Below, one piece after another: positions 61,032 to 62,161 of a stretch of DNA of 62,161 nucleotides. The notes under the pieces were generated by a model. That model did no database searches, was not told the origin of the DNA, and was given only the letters and a program-made list of their open reading frames with translations. Origin of the DNA: UBA1774 sp045628925 (GTDB lineage Bacteria > Bacillota > Clostridia > Oscillospirales > Oscillospiraceae); contig JAZQQF010000206.1 in the NCBI GenBank assembly GCA_045628925.1, forward strand, positions 1 through 62,161, given 5' to 3'. Made by a program: the position numbers and the translations under genes. How positions within the stretch are numbered: the first letter of the stretch is position 1; each line of letters opens with the position of its first letter.

Positions 61032-61994
61032 ATGGATATGGATACACAGGTCATCAAAGGAAAGCTATATGATATTCAGGGTTTCAGCGTGCAGGACGGC
61101 CCCGGCATCCGCACGACGGTCTTTCTGAAAGGCTGTCCCCTTCGCTGCCCGTGGTGCCACAGCCCCGAATCCCAGCGCTTCAACACCGAGCTGAACTGGA
61201 TGGACATTCGCTGCATCGGCATCGAAGCCTGCGGCAAATGTCTGGACATATGCCCCCATGGCTGCATCACCCGCGGCCCGGTCACGCAGGACGCCGCCGG
61301 AAACGACATCATCTATCCGGAAGTGGATAAAACCGGCTGCGATGAATGCGGCCTCTGCGCGAAAGCCTGCAAGGCCACCGCGCTTTATATGTGCGGCAAC
61401 GATAAGACCATCGACGAGGTCATGCGCCGCATCAAACATGACCGCCCCTTCTTTGAAAACTCCGGCGGCGGCGTGACCGTTTCCGGCGGCGAATGCCTGA
61501 GTCAGCCGGAATTTACCATCGAGCTTCTGCGGCAGTGCCATGAAGCAGGCATCCATACCGCCGTGGACACCACCGGCTATGTGCCATGGAGCGTCATCGA
61601 ACGGGCGCTGCCCTACTCTGATCTCTTCCTCTACGATCTGAAATGCATGGACAGCGCGCTGCACAAGCAGGTCATCGGCGTCCCCAACGAGCTGATCCTT
61701 GAAAACGCGGAGAAGATCGTCAGGGCGGGCGGCAAGCTCTGGATCCGCATCCCCGTCATGCCCTTGTTCAACGATTCGGAGGAACACTTTGGCAAGGTCG
61801 GCGCGTTCCTTGATAAGATCCGGGAGGGCGTGGTGCAGGTGCAGCTCCTTCCCTATCACAAGATGGGCCTCTCCAAATATGACCGTCTCCTCCGCAAAGA
61901 GAAGGTATTCGTCGCTGAACCGCCGTCCGAAGAGCTGATGAATGCCCGCAAGGCGCAGCTGGATGCGATGGGCTTCGCCACCCGGATCCATTAA
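61032..61994 (+). CDS. Glycyl-radical-enzyme activating protein (radical SAM)
   Basis: 320 residues. The radical-SAM CxxxCxxC is KGCPLRCPWCHSPE (Cys35, 39, 42), after GFSVQDGPGIRTTVFL. An inserted ferredoxin-like region (about 58-120) has two Cys sets, CIGIEACGKCLDICPHGC and CDECGLCAKAC, as in activases of dehydratase-type GREs. GGGVTVSGGECLSQPEF is the SAM-binding GGE motif region. It cleaves S-adenosylmethionine and abstracts a hydrogen from Gly805 of the partner enzyme. CAAAGGAACT before the first ATG is the SD. A second ATG two codons on is also possible. Confidence 0.95.
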   Translation: MDMDTQVIKGKLYDIQGFSVQDGPGIRTTVFLKGCPLRCPWCHSPESQRFNTELNWMDIRCIGIEACGKCLDICPHGCITRGPVTQDAAGNDIIYPEVDKTGCDECGLCAKACKATALYMCGNDKTIDEVMRRIKHDRPFFENSGGGVTVSGGECLSQPEFTIELLRQCHEAGIHTAVDTTGYVPWSVIERALPYSDLFLYDLKCMDSALHKQVIGVPNELILENAEKIVRAGGKLWIRIPVMPLFNDSEEHFGKVGAFLDKIREGVVQVQLLPYHKMGLSKYDRLLRKEKVFVAEPPSEELMNARKAQLDAMGFATRIH

Positions 61995-62081
61995 CAGACC
62001 TGCTCCCCTGACCAATTGTTTTCGGCTCGCTATCACCGACGCTTATAACGGGCTGAAAATGAAAACTCTGATATTGAATGA

Positions 62082-62118
62082 AGCAGTTGGGTTCCCCCCA
62101 GGGAGGGGACCCGCTGCT
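62082..62118 (+). terminator. Terminator-like hairpin near the right edge
   Basis: AGCAG-TT-GGGT-T-CCCC pairs with GGGG-ACCC-G-CTGCT (62082-62118), with small bulges. A GT-rich stretch with short T-runs follows. It probably ends the glycyl radical enzyme operon, but there is no uninterrupted T-run. Confidence 0.5.
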
Positions 62119-62161
62119 GTGGTTTGTGTTGGTTTGCTTTCTTTCCCAGGGTCTCACACAA

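Overview
The window is a contiguous, GC-rich piece of chromosome from an anaerobic, probably spore-forming member of the Clostridia living in a gut- or rumen-like habitat. The reasons are sporulation-type genes (yqfC, yqfD, ylbJ), a glycyl radical enzyme with its activase, clostridial-style cell-surface genes (class B sortase, LCP protein, tyrosine-kinase module) and several plant-glycan enzymes. The exact genus cannot be read from the sequence. No tRNA, rRNA, CRISPR array, insertion sequence or prophage was seen.

Layout. 1-1.7 kb: the 3' end of ATP-type PEP carboxykinase and an XpaC-like membrane protein. 1.7-8.3 kb (minus): an F-type ATP synthase operon in the order atpB-E-F-A-G-D-C with no atpH. 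Its alpha subunit carries two tandem copies of what looks like the delta-subunit C-terminal domain; this is the most unusual thing in the window. 8.3-15.8 kb (minus): HPr, mutS2, recO, era, ybeY, phoH, yqfD, yqfC, largely coupled by stop/start overlaps. 15.8-19.5 kb (plus): ylbJ, a tiny Cys-rich protein and two tandem CNNM/CBS membrane proteins. 19.5-26.4 kb: a catabolic stretch (CE2-like esterase, cupin, type-B carboxylesterase, ferredoxin-type aldo/keto reductase, GH31 alpha-xylosidase).

26.6-31.9 kb (plus) is a surface operon: Wzz-like chain-length protein, BY-type tyrosine kinase with a Tyr/Gly tail, PHP phosphatase, class B sortase, an acidic surface protein ending in SPQTG plus a sorting tail, and an LCP ligase. 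No glycosyltransferase lies between them. 32-34.3 kb (minus) holds an AprAB-like flavoprotein/ferredoxin pair. 34.6-38.7 kb holds a serine hydrolase and a 942-residue helical protein of unknown function. 38.8-43.5 kb (minus) is a sugar operon (YciI-like protein, D-lyxose-isomerase-like protein, GH2 enzyme carrying two discoidin-like modules). 43.7-47.3 kb (plus) is an M20 peptidase, YfcC-type transporter and LUD-domain protein. 47.4-50.1 kb (minus) encodes a 915-residue protein with a calpain-type (C2) cysteine protease core.

50.2-57.3 kb: an alpha/beta hydrolase, a possible small RNA, a decayed esterase pseudogene, a zinc-ribbon membrane protein next to a 916-residue exported protein, and an N-terminally cut hybrid histidine kinase. 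57.4-62 kb (plus): a DUF169 protein, an unassigned glycyl radical enzyme with an inverted repeat at its promoter, and its radical-SAM activase.

Promoters are mostly good sigma-A matches with 17-bp spacers. Many genes listed here start downstream of the longest possible ORF, because a Shine-Dalgarno sequence decides the start.
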